DNA of 64,000 nucleotides from Moringa oleifera (Eukaryota > Streptophyta > Magnoliopsida > Brassicales > Moringaceae), in NCBI GenBank assembly GCA_021397835.1, contig JAJFZO010000659.1:558501-622500 (forward strand), in the 5' to 3' direction. Shown one piece after another: positions 50,640 through 62,170 of the stretch. Position 1 is the stretch's first letter. Each line of letters opens with the position of its first letter. Made by a program: the position numbers and the translations under genes. Below the pieces are notes generated by a model, which saw only the letters and a program-made list of their open reading frames with translations, had not been told where the DNA came from and ran no database searches.

Positions 50640-53600
50640 CTAATTTGAATCATCTTGCAAATCATTTAGAGTTTCAAGCCCCACTTCGTTAGATTGATCT
50701 CTATTGAGAAATGACACACTACCCATGTCAAACATATCTCTTAATTTCACATACTTGACAACAAGCCAATCTTTATGAATCTCATCTTTAATATAGAACA
50801 CTTTTTTGACTTGTGTTGCTAATACAAAGGGATCGTTAATCAAATTATTACCTTTTTGAATCGGGTATAAAAAATTCAAAATGGTGTTTCCAAATCCATT
50901 TGTCTTACAATCTCTATTAATATCAACCCAATCACATTTGAATAATACAAACTTATATCTACTATAATAATTTAATTGAATAATGTCTGTTATTGCTCCA
51001 TAATAACTAACTTCTCCCTCAATAGGTCACCTATCACTTGCACTAGCATAGCTTGTTGTTTTGACAGTAACAACAACACTATTTTGAGTTTTCAAGTGTT
51101 TTTCACATTCTCTAGTGTGAAACCTAAATCCATTAATGATATAACCAGTGTATCTTCTAATCACTTCACTGGGACCATGAGCAAGCCATCTAATTTGATT
51201 TGTGACTTTTGTATTTTCTTGTGCATCCAAGTATGTAAAACCTATTTATTTTTTTAAAAAATAGTTAATATAAAACATTCTAAATCGAGTAATGTATCAT
51301 ATGTCAAATTATACTTACTCGATCACACAACCAATCATTAAAAGTTTGGCTCTGAATCCTATCAATATCATACTGTGATAACTGACATCGACAATTTTGT
51401 CTCTTAATAACTTCTTCATGTTCCTTACATATAATACATCATATAAGAATCTAATTTTTTAAAAAAATTACTATTTTGTAAGAATAAAATGTGCCTTATA
51501 TATCTTACTTTCAGAATATGGTTACTGCATCGGTCTTGAATAACACATAACGATGAGCTTGAATTAACGTTTGCTTGTCTAGGACAACTCAAGATACCCT
51601 CTTTCACTTTTTCACTTAAAACCCATGTTGTCATTTTTCACCCAAGGTAGAGGTAGATAAAATAGATACTCCTTGAAAATTTGAAATATCATCCTCAAAA
51701 TTTCTTATAGGTTGATTAAACCTAGTTTCAACTCTAGATAAGTATTTCAAACAAAAAGTTAAACTTTTTTGTGCTAAGTACCTTTTTGCAATTAAACCTT
51801 TCGGTTGAGTTCTGTTGCGTACATATGACTTGAGTGTTAAAAGGAACCTATTTGAATAAAAACAATAATGCAACTTATTTAATATATTCATTGGTATTTC
51901 ATTTTAGCAAACAAAATATACAAAATAATTTAATATCTACCTCTCAATAGGATACATCCATCGATATATAACTAGATCAGCAATTTTTGCCTCATCAGCT
52001 AACTAAATAACTAAATGCACCATAACAGTAAAAAATAAAGGATGAAATATCTTTTCCATTTTGTAAAGAGTCAAAGCAATAGTTGATTAAAGCCACTCAA
52101 GTTCACAATCATGAAGCACTTTGGAGTAAATGTCTTTGAAAAAATTGCATAACTCAATTATAACCATGCTTAAACCTTATGGCAAAGATCCTCGTAATGC
52201 TATGGGAATAAACTCTTGCATTAAAATATGATAATCATAGCTTTTGAGCCCCAATAGCTTACGTTGCTTAAGTTGAACATAGTTTGATATGTTGGATGAA
52301 TATTCATCTTGAACTTTTAAATGCTTAAGAACATTCAAGAAGATGTCATTTTCTCTTAAAATCATCTGATAGCAAGCTTTAGGTAAATACTCTACATTAT
52401 TGTTAGGGCATTTTTTGGATGAAGCTAATTTCTTTGTAGTTATCTTTTGACTTTCCTTCTTGTCCCAACAATGTACTGGTAATATTATCACAAACATTTT
52501 TTTCTATGTGCATAACATCTAGATTATGATGCAATAAAAGATGCTTCCAATAAGGTAAAAAGAAAAAAATGCTATTTTTTTCCATGGATGTATTATACCC
52601 TTATTTCCACTATCATTCAAGAATCCTAGTTGCCTTAAAACTGTGATCTTAGATGATAATGTAGGTGCACTCTTACATTCATGATTTCTTTTAAAAGAAT
52701 GCTGATCAAATCGATACTTATGGTCAGGCTTCAACTATTGACGATGACACATATAACTAAACTTTCTACTACGTTGTAGCCACATTAATGCAATTTCATA
52801 ACCACATGATGGACAGGCATATTGTCCTTTTGTGCTTCATCCAGATAGGATGGCATATGCTAAAAAGTCAATAATAATCCATATTAATGCAACATGTAGT
52901 TGAAAACTCTGATTTGTAGCAACGTTAAAAGTTTCAATCTCAACTTTCCACAAGTCTTTCAACTCATCAATCAAAGGTTGCATAAAGATGTCAAGTTTAT
53001 AACTAGATCCAGTCGAACTAGGAATCAATAAAGAAAGAATAAAATTAGATTGTTTCATGCACAACCATAGAGGCAAATTATATAGAATCAAGATAACAGG
53101 CCAAGTGCTGTGAGTAGCACTAATATTCTTGAAGGGTTAAAACCATCGAAAGCCAATCCAAGATGCACATTACGAGAATCCATGGCGAATCCAAGATAAT
53201 GAGAATTAAGTTCCTTCTAAGTTTGTGAATTTGCTGGATGTTGTAAGAATCCATCTCTAGTGCGACCTTCATCATGCCATTTCATCAAAGATCTGGTCTT
53301 TAAAGACATAAACAGTCTTTATAATCTTGGTTTTGGAGGAAACCAATGCAAGACCTTTACATGTTTCTTCTTTCTCTTTTTTGAAGTCTGCTCAAAGTCA
53401 TCTACTGTAGTATTTTTGCTAAATTTCCACCTTGATAAACCACATTCTAAACTTATATCTACATCGACTTTATCTTTTCAAAATAACACGCAATTATTTG
53501 GACAAACATGAATCTTCTCATATCCAAGACCCAAAACCTTTGATGATTTTTTTTAACCTCATAGAATGATTCTAGCAATGCGTTTTCCTTTGGTAATGCA

Positions 53601-54158
53601 TCTTTTAACAACTCTAACAACATTGAGAATGACTTGTTACTGCATCCATTAAGGCACTTCAAATGGTACAAATGAACTATGAAAGACAATTTTGTGTAGT
53701 TCTTGCAGCCGGGATATAATTTTTTCTCAACATCTTTAATTAACTAATAAAAAGTATGTGTAGGATTCATTTCCATAGTTTCATCTCTTTCATTAGTATC
53801 ACATTCACTTCTCTTTGTCACTTCATCATTTCAATATATGCATGGGGAAAACATCATGTAATAAGCCATGTATATCATGCTCAAGACCACTTTTTTCCTC
53901 ATTAATTATACTACTAGAGGTGTTAAATGTTTCTCCATGAAATATCCATCGAACATAACCTTTAAGAAAACCATAACAAATTAAATGATCAAAAACATCT
54001 CCCTTTGTAAATCAATATGTGTTCACGCATTTTATACATGGGCATAAGATTTTGCCATCTTTAGATGATATCTCAAATGCAAAATTCAAAAAGTTATCAA
54101 CCCCCTTAATGTACTCATCACTTGCTCTTAATGTAAGACTTATCCATGATTTATCCAT
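50640..54158 (-). pseudogene. CACTA (En/Spm) TNP2-type transposase pseudogene
   Basis: The minus-strand start MDKSWISL at 54158 opens the N-terminal transposase-associated domain (DGKILCPCIKCVN near 54060; GFLKGYVRWIFHGE near 53960). Next come HLYHLKCLNGCSNKSFSMLL and LPKENALLESFYEVK (53680-53550), PLWLCMKQSNFILSLLIP (53070) and IDELKDLWKVEIETF (52970). Then LHHNLDVMHIEKNVCDN (52530), YDYHILMQEFIPIALRGSLP (52235), SYVRNRTQPKGLIAKRYLA (51830, DUF4218-like), INGFRFHTRECEKHLKTQNS (51130) and VKKVFYIKDEIHKDWLVV (50810, DUF4216-like). The full domain order is preserved, but frameshifts and stops interrupt it. It is more complete than the plus-strand copy at 29481-32352, and one of the two ORFs of a large CACTA relic; the termini were not found. 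Confidence 0.9.
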
Positions 54159-54416
54159 TGAATAATAAGTAACTGAGCAAAAATGATAAATATTTAAAAT
54201 TAAAAAATTTTAGCTAGCTTTCTAACCATGGAGTGTTAAAATATGGTTACAATAATATAATACAAGTGTACTAAATGCACAGAGCAACATACTTGGCTAT
54301 GACATACCTTCATATAGCACCATAACAAGATGGCCTACAAGGATTTGTCTATTTCAAAAACCAAACCTGTAAGAAATGATTTCCAAATGATATCTAAAAT
54401 TCTTGGTATAATAAGC

Positions 54417-54684
54417 AGTATACAGCATGCAGCGTGTAGTATGTAGAGTATGTAGTGTGTAGTATACAAAGTATACAGTGTACAATATGCAGTATGCAGA
54501 GAATGCAGTGTGCAGTATGCATAGTATGCAATGTGCAGTGTGCAGTATGATAATATGTAGTATGACAATATGCAGTATATAGTATGCATTATGGAAATTT
54601 GTAGTATGACAATATGTAGTATGAAGTATGATAATATGACAATATGCAATATATAATATGCAGTATGGCAATACGCAATATCTA
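54417..54684. repeat. Degenerate minisatellite of GTATGCA/GTGTGCA units
   Basis: The stretch consists almost wholly of variants of CAGTATGCAGTGTG and AGTATGACAATATG, with about 7-bp sub-periodicity. It lies about 260 bp upstream of the minus-strand CACTA transposase start and would be in its 5' non-coding part. The two overlapping open frames here are by-products of the repeat. Confidence 0.8.
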
Positions 54685-54689
54685 GTTCA

Positions 54690-56315
54690 AAAAGATGAGT
54701 GGAAATAAATTTGTCCCTTATAGGTCATGAAGGGTTATTTTTGTATCTTATGGATTCAAGGAGTTATTTTTCCTGTCTTCTCTTTTTCTCATTGTAAATA
54801 TTAAAAGGAACAAGAATTAAAAAGAGAGTAGTAATAACAAGACTTAAAGTTAAAAAGAGGTCATGAAGGGTTTATTCTGTGTCCTAGTATGCTAGACACT
54901 TTTTTTAGTCACAACTTTTTTTTTTTTTGGTCTAAAGAAGGCTCCTTCTCTCTGCATCTTTGTAATCCAAGAATAAAAGTTATATTCAGCCTTAGATGAA
55001 GTTAGTAAATCAATATGCAGTTTATGACACAAACGGCAATCACTAGGAGAAATATGTGTTCAAAGATTCAAACTCAATATTCCTAAAGCAACTAAGTTTT
55101 CCCTCTCTAAAATTTTCATTTACTGAACATTTCATGAATGAACAGTGAAATTTTTAAGCTTAAAACTAAACTGGATGTCATATTTGTCATGGCAATTCTC
55201 TGTGAGAATGTAACCCTGCAAGTGCCTTAAAAAAATTAATACACATGGATCAGACAGTCAACAAGATAGGAAATCAAAAAATCTGTAGGTAGGAAATTAT
55301 TACGTGGAAAGTAGGAAATTGTGATGGGAAATAGAAGCTTATCCGCTTTTATTCATTACATAGGATATTATATCAAATTATGTATAGGAAAATGGCCTTC
55401 ACACAGCAGCTCAAATATATGAAGAAAATTGAATGAGAAGAATACATTTTCTACCATTATACTATTCACTAAGTGACATGGACATATAGACTAGGATGCT
55501 ACAGGTCAAGGAAAAACTTATGTTCATTCAACTCTGTATTTTGATGTATAGTGCGTTCACCTTCATCACTAATTTGCTTCTGCGGGGGAGTAAAAAATAA
55601 TGTTACCTGTATAATCTGTATACAATGGGTGATAACAAGTAAAATAACTTATGTTCAAATGGAGATCTGGTGGAAAACCCAACTATGACTCCTACCAAAT
55701 AAGAATTTATATTATGAAAAACACTAACCACATATGATGCTAATGATATACATTCTAAGATAAGACCTAAGATTTCTAATCCTTGGAAAATGCAAGTACG
55801 TCAAAGAAGCATGGATCTGAGATAAATCCCTACATCATCCAAAGTACATGCCATGACCAAATACTTTATGCTGGATTTGCATATGGCAAAGCTTAAATGA
55901 CATATAATAAGTATTCATTGTAAAGGATTCTTAGGTTTAAACCCATGCACTAATCATTTAGAGAATGATATCTTGATGCAACTTATGCACTTTCCTTCCT
56001 AAATATAAAAGGATTGGAAACAAAGAATAACTTGAGACACAGTTGCACCCAACTTCTAATTTAGCAACTAGCCATGGGAAACTAGGTCACTCAGGCAAGG
56101 AATTACTGGGAGGCATTTCAGTAGATTCAATGGAGAACAACTGTTATAGTGCATTGGTTACTTGCAGTCCATCGGAGTTATGCCAAACCCAAGATTATTC
56201 CAATCCAATGTAGCACATTCATCATCCTTAAAATTACCACATCTCTAAGAAGAAAAATATAAAACATCTAAACTTGATAGCACATTCATCAGATTTGTTC
56301 AAAGACATAAAAACA
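54690..56315. other. AT-rich stretch, no gene recognised
   Basis: Expected to hold the 5' end of the minus-strand CACTA element, but no CACTA-type terminus was found. No coding motif. Confidence 0.4.
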
Positions 56316-56319
56316 AACA

Positions 56320-56430
56320 GTGGAAGTTTATAATCTTTCAAAATATGAAACTACTTTGGTTACCTATGAGCAAATGGCTTCTGTTGTTCTTGCAATGAAG
56401 CAGCAGCTTGAGATGCGCAAAAACGGTAAG
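56320..56430 (+). pseudogene. Possible exon-like gene fragment
   Basis: An open stretch reads EVYNLSKYETTLVTYEQMAS and VVLAMKQQLEMRKN, with protein-like composition, and is followed by a good donor (AACG|GTAAGCTCC at about 56427). No family recognised. It could be an exon fragment carried by a transposon or a chance frame. Confidence 0.2.
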
Positions 56431-56519
56431 CTCCAAGCTACAAGCATGCATACGATGAATCAGTTTAAGGGCATTTTAGATTTGTATCCATTAATTCAAA
56501 GTTAAAACCCTCAGCCTCA

Positions 56520-58360
56520 GATGAATCAAAAAAATTTCATGAAGAAATTGCAAAGAGAAGCAAAGGTCTACCTTTACCTGTAAAAGCTCTTGATGGTTTT
56601 TTGAGATCTAAATCACTCGGTTGTAAAATTTTGTAAATGAACAAGATGTGAGATTAAAACCAAGAGAAGAGAAATGAGAAAAATTTAACACAAAATGGAC
56701 AATAGTTGTGAGAGAAAGAGGTTTATATTTTAAGGATTTAGAGTAAGAAGCAAAAGAAGAGCAAATGAAAGAAAAAAAAATACCATCCCGATGGATTTAG
56801 ATAAAATAAATAAAAATTATACTTATTTTAAATAAATAAATTTATTAGGTGAATTATTATTTTTGATTAATTTCATATTTATATTTAAAAGTAAATAAAA
56901 TTAATATTGTCTTAATCTTTTTATGAATTATTCTTTTAAAAAAATGTGATATTTATTAAAATAAAAATAAAATGTTAACTTATCCATATAATTTTGACTT
57001 TATATTATTAAAAGATACATTATTTCAAAAAAATTAATCTTGATATAAATATCATAACAATTTTGAAAATCTTTTAATTAATTAATTTAATAATCAATTG
57101 AAAGGTATATATGCATGATATACATGTTACAGTTGTCATGTGTCTTGCAATGTCAAATTGAAAGATATATGTTATCTTGTTTAATGAATATGATAAATAT
57201 CATATGGTACAATATAGTGAAATGGGTGATTCTTTCTTTATTAAAGATTTTAATTGTCTAAAAATATTTGTTAATAATTTTAATTTATTAAAATTATTTA
57301 AAATTTTTTTACTTTATATTTTAAATTATCGATTAAACTAGTTGTACATATATATATTATATTTTAATTTGATTCAATTAAGTCATATTTTTTATTTATT
57401 TTTAAAATATTTATTCAAATTAAAATTTTACATAATAAATTTAGACTTAAAATGTTTTAAATATATTTTGTGACACATGCCCCATTTTCATGCACGTCTT
57501 TTGGAAATAAGATCTAAACGCACAATTCTTGCCTCTTGTGGCTTTCTTATCCCATAAGTTATGGCATTAACTCCCCCATGCAATTTATGACTCATAATGG
57601 GCTTCAATAAAGGTAAAAAATTTGTAAAAATCTCTAGAGTCGTTACCATCATAATTGTAACCGGTGATGACAAGATTGGTGAACTTAGGCTTGAAATCCT
57701 TGTCACCAATGTCCCTGTCAGCCCCTTAAACATGCTAGTGGTTTTCTTACTGGATGTACATCGATCGAATTGCTATTATGTTAAGCTTTCTATTTTTGAG
57801 AATTTTGGCACCTTGCTATTTGTTTTCTCATGCGCGAAGGAAAGACCATCCATCTTTATCCATGGCTTACACCACCGTTGGATCCTACTTGTTTCTTTCT
57901 TCATCTTGATAGCACTCAGACAATCCCACTCTTGATGATCTATAAGACTATATACATAGTACAAAACTAGTACACATTCATACTAAAACGAGACCATTAC
58001 AATCCTTTCATCAGGTAGGGAAAGCTAACTATAACATTTAAGCAGTTTCTTGAGGTTAATTGAAACTCTAACTCGTAGCCATTTACTAAATGCATTACCA
58101 CCATATGAGGATTTCAATTCCTCGACATCCTCTACTAGCCTACCAAGCGCTACCCCTTCCTTCGTGCTCATACATGCCAACGAAAGTTCATGTATTTGAA
58201 CCTAGAAAGGGCACCGATCTAGAGAATGACTATTTGTTAGAGACTTTCCATCATATTCCCAAAAGACAATGAAAGATTTATTGAAAGACTAGAGTTGTCG
58301 CATAAGAACCTTGTTCTTTTCTGCCTAGTCTTCAAATCTAAACATGTAGACTCATTCTGT
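56520..58360. other. AT-rich stretch, nothing firmly recognised
   Basis: 56780-57470 is extremely AT-rich. 57480-58280 has higher GC and two short open frames on opposite strands (57488-57733 minus, 57597-57935 plus) without recognisable motifs. Confidence 0.4.
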
Positions 58361-58762
58361 TGTTGGGAATTTGATAATTAATTTCCTTGTTGACAGATTA
58401 AATATGAAATCTCTCAATCCTGAAAGTAATAATAATAAAAGCAAGAAAAAATTAAACAATCACAATCACCCTCAATTGAAAGTTACATCCACTTTGCAGC
58501 CACTCAAAACCTTTTCACTATGAAAATAAATTACAAAAGAGATGACTGTTTTTTCTTATCCTTCCTTTTATCATAATAAAGCCTTAGGACTCTCACCCGC
58601 TTTCTATGCCATTTACATGGGTAAGAATACTCCTTTATATAATAAAGTTCAAAGCTAAAAATACATATGCGAAAACCCCAAAATACCCTTTTAGATAAAT
58701 ATACGTATGTGAAAACTCCAAAATACCCTTTTAGATAAATTTGTCTTCACACTTGCTCAATA
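58361..58762 (-). repeat. 3' LTR of the copia element
   Basis: 402 bp, TGTTGGGAAT... to ...CTCAATA on plus. Includes two tandem copies of an AAAATACCCTTTTAGATAAAT motif (58679, 58721). Confidence 0.85.
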
Positions 58763-58799
58763 ATCTCCCATTTGGAGACTAATTCATTATCTTAATTAT

Positions 58800-61711
58800 T
58801 TCTTCCACCTGTAATGACAATGACTTCCTAATCAGTGGCTGAGAAGTCCCATTGAAGTACAGTTTCTCGATTGTAATGACCTTAGTCAATATATCAGATG
58901 GATTCTGACTTGTTTCTTTTCAAGTGATAAGGCACCATCTTTCAAAGCTGATCTTATGAAGTGATACCTGACTTGTATATGCTTTGTTTTAGCTAATTCA
59001 TGTAAATTTCTTCCTTGAAATCACCATGTAGAAAAGTTATTTTTATATTTATTTGCTGTAGATGCAAACCTTCTTGAGCCGCTAACCTAAATACTATTCA
59101 AATTATAGTCAACTCAACCATTAGGGAGAAAATCTTTGTGTAGTTAATACCTTTCTTTTGTTGAAAACCTTTAACTACTAACCTTGCTTTATACCGTTTG
59201 TTGCCATCATGTTCTTCTTTTATTCAGTAAACACATTTATTCTGTAAGGCCTTTTTTCCTTGTGATAGTTCTACTAATTCCCATGTTTACTTACTCATTA
59301 CGAAATTCATCTCATCTTTAATGGCTAACTCCTACTTGACTGATTCATCACCTTGCAATACTTCATCAAAACTCTTTAGTTTACCCCTATTAGTCAACAA
59401 GATGTAGTTTAAAGATGGCGAAAATCTCTATAGTGTTCCCATAGTCTTAGAAGATCTCCTCACTTCTGTCATAGGAGTGGTTGGATTTACCTTTGAAGCC
59501 GTACTTTCCTGATTTTTCTCAGCAATTTCATCTTCAACTTCCTGAGTATTCTTTGAAACAGATTCACTAAAATGTCTCTTAAATAGATCACTTCAGGTCT
59601 TTTTACCTCAGAATCTGTTACTTCTAAGCTCTTCCTAAACTATTCTTGCACAGAACTTGCTCATTGAAAATTACATCCTTACTCCTAATGATCTTCCTAT
59701 TTTGGCTATCCTAGAAACGATAACCAAACTCATTGTCACAATATTCAATGGAAAAATATTTTTTTATTAAAGATCAAGTTTACTTTTAGCAGCAACATCA
59801 ATATAGATATATGATAGGCAACCAAATATTCTAAAAAAAGACAGGTTTACCTTTTTACTACTTTAAACCTCCTCAGGTATTCTACAATCCAAAGGAACTG
59901 AAGGATCCTTATTGATCAAATAGGCTGCAATGTTACATGCATTTGCCCAAAATACTTTGGGTAACCCTGCATACATCTCTTGCTCCTTGCATACTCATTT
60001 AATATCCTGTTCATCCTTTCTGCAACATCATTCTACTAAGGTGTCCTTGGAATAGTCTTTTCCATCTTGATCCCATTTTAGCATAAAATTATTTGAAATC
60101 CCCATTAATGTATTCTCCATTGTTATTAAATCTCAAATACTTAACCTTAAGATTGGTTTCATTTTAAATCATAGCTTTTCATTTCTTAAAAGTATCAAAC
60201 ACATCAAATTTATTCTTCAAAAAATAAATTTATACGTTTCTGATTAAGTCATCAATGAAAGTCACATAGTAGCTAGATCCCCCAAGAGATGTCACAGTTG
60301 AAGGCCCCCACATATATGTATGAACTAACTTTGGTTTTTCGTGCTTCAACTGCTTTCCTGCTATGGAGAAGCTAACCCTTTTCAGTTTGTCAAGGATGCA
60401 GCTTTCACACAACTTGTGCTTTACAGATTTCAAATTTGGCAAATTATCATTTGCTACCATGACCTTCATTCCTTTTTTATTCATATGCCCAAGTCTACAA
60501 TGCCATAAATAAGAGTTTATAACAGTGTCAACAGCAGTCACCATATCCTTGGAACTTAAGGTCATATAGAGAGTTCTAGTTTTGCTCCCTTGAGCAACAA
60601 CCATGGCACCTTTGGTAACTTTCCAAGCATTATCATTGAAAATCAGTTTATGCCCTTCATTATCAAGTTATCCAATAGAAATCAAATTTCTTATCAACTT
60701 TGGCACATATCTCACCTTTTGAATCTTTTAGATATTCTCATTTGGTATCTTTAATTTAACATCACCCATACCAATAATATCCAAAAGTTCTCCATCAGCA
60801 AGATAAACCTTCCTAAAATTACCAGCAACATAATTTTTCATTATTTTGCTATACACAATGGCATGAAAAGACGCCCTATAGTCTAAAATCTAAGACTTAA
60901 GAGTATTATCAATGGTCAAAAGTAATGCATTATCTATCTCATCTATTACAATATTTGCAGTATCATCTTTATTCTTACATTTCTTCTTCAGTGATTGACA
61001 ATCTTTCTTCATGTGGCCCTTTTTCTTGTAGTTCTAGTATTTCAGATTTCTTTCACATTTAGATTTGCTTTTTTCATTCATTGACTTAAATTTGCCCTTA
61101 TTACAGTTAGAATTTCTGTCACTTTCTCTTCCCCTATTTTTAACATTTAAGGCATGATTTGAAACTGATGTTTCACCTTAAATTGATTCTTTGAATCTCT
61201 TCTGTAAAAACTCGATCACAAACATCATTAAATTTCAATTTGAAACTCTCAATAGAATTGCTAATCACTGCTCTTATGGGCTCCTAACTATTTGACAGTG
61301 ATGCTAGAAGTGTCAAGGCACGTACCTCATCATCAAAGTCCATTTCAACAAAAGATAACTGGTTAACAATAGTATTAAACTCATTAAGATGAGTTACCAC
61401 AGAATTACTTTTACCCATTTTAAAGTAAAACAGCTTCTTCATGAGAAAAACCTTGTTGTTTACTGAAGGTTTTTCGTATATGTCAGATAAAACCTTCATC
61501 AGACTTGCAGTTGTTTTTTCTTCTGCCATATTATGAGCAATATTCTTTGATAGTGTCAACTAAATAACATCTAGCACTTGTCTATCAAGATCTCAATCAT
61601 TTTCTAAAATCTTTTTTCATGCAGATAATCCTTGATTTGCATTCTCTAGAAGGCATAATATGTACTATCAAACTTGATAATACCATGTGATGAGTTTTCT
61701 TCACTACCCAT
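58800..61711 (-). pseudogene. Copia gag-pol pseudogene with RT core deletion
   Basis: Reads gag (UBN2-like segment with LFYFKMGKSNSVVTHLNEFN near 61430), gag-pre-integrase, integrase, then the RT start (EEHDGNKRYKARLVVKGFQQ near 59200, then HLQQINIKITFLHGDFKEEIY near 59040). Immediately after IYMN (about 58995) the sequence jumps to ELAKTKHIQVRYHFIRSALK, the far C-terminal part of RNase H. The RT palm motifs and most of RNase H are therefore missing. Stops are present elsewhere. The element cannot move by itself. Confidence 0.85.
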
Positions 61712-61748
61712 TGCTTTTAATCTCAAAACCCAAAGCTTTGATACTAGT

Positions 61749-62170
61749 TGTTGGGAGTTTGACAATCAAATCCCTAGTTGATGGATCAAATATCAAATCC
61801 TTAAATCCTAAAAGCAATAATAATAGAAGCAAGAAGAAATTAAACAATCACAAGGACACAGGATTTATAGTAGTTCACATTTAATTGAGAGTTACATCCA
61901 CTTTGCAGCCACTGAAAACCTTTCACTATGAAAACAGATTACAAGAGAGATTACTGTTTTTCCCTAGCCTTCCCTTTATTATAATAAAGCCCTACGACTT
62001 TCACCTACTCTTTATGTCGTTTACATAGGTAAGAATCTCCCTTTATATAATAAAGCCCAAAGCTAAAAATACATTTATAAAAATTCTAAAATACCCTTTT
62101 AGATAAATATACATGTGTGAAAACCTCAAAATATCTTTTTAAATAAATTTGTCTCCGTACAGACTCAATA
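61749..62170 (-). repeat. 5' LTR of the copia element
   Basis: 422 bp, TGTTGGGAGT... to ...CTCAATA on plus, diverged from the left LTR by many substitutions and small indels, so the insertion is old. It has a GGATTTATAGTAGTTCACATT block lacking in the left LTR. Confidence 0.85.

Larger units (their letters stand above)
58361..62170 (-). mobile_element. Ty1/copia retrotransposon with both LTRs and an internal pol deletion
   Basis: Two LTRs, 58361-58762 and 61749-62170, align over their whole length and share the terminal TGTTGGGA (plus) and CTCAATA ends. On minus, the 5' LTR is at the right. Next to it the primer binding site TAGTATCAAAGCTTTGGG (a tRNA-Met type, degenerate TGGTATCAGAGC) is at about 61725-61745. 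gag starts at ATG 61711 (MGSEENSSHGIIKFDSTYYA) and continues at 61559-61284. gag-pre-integrase and integrase lie at 60604-60230 (YLWHCRLGHMNKKGMKVMVA; CESCILDKLKRVSFS), followed by FGYRFWDSQNRKIIRSKDVI at 59720 and the start of RT at 59200. The RT core is deleted. A purine tract AAATGGGAGA precedes the 3' LTR at 58763-58775. Confidence 0.9.

Noticed and set aside
54335..54671. Two 104-105 codon minus-strand frames rich in HTAYCIL
   Set aside because: They are produced by the 7-bp minisatellite.
57488..57935. Overlapping frames on both strands in a GC-richer patch
   Set aside because: No recognisable motif, no splice pattern and no neighbouring exons. Not supportable as a gene.
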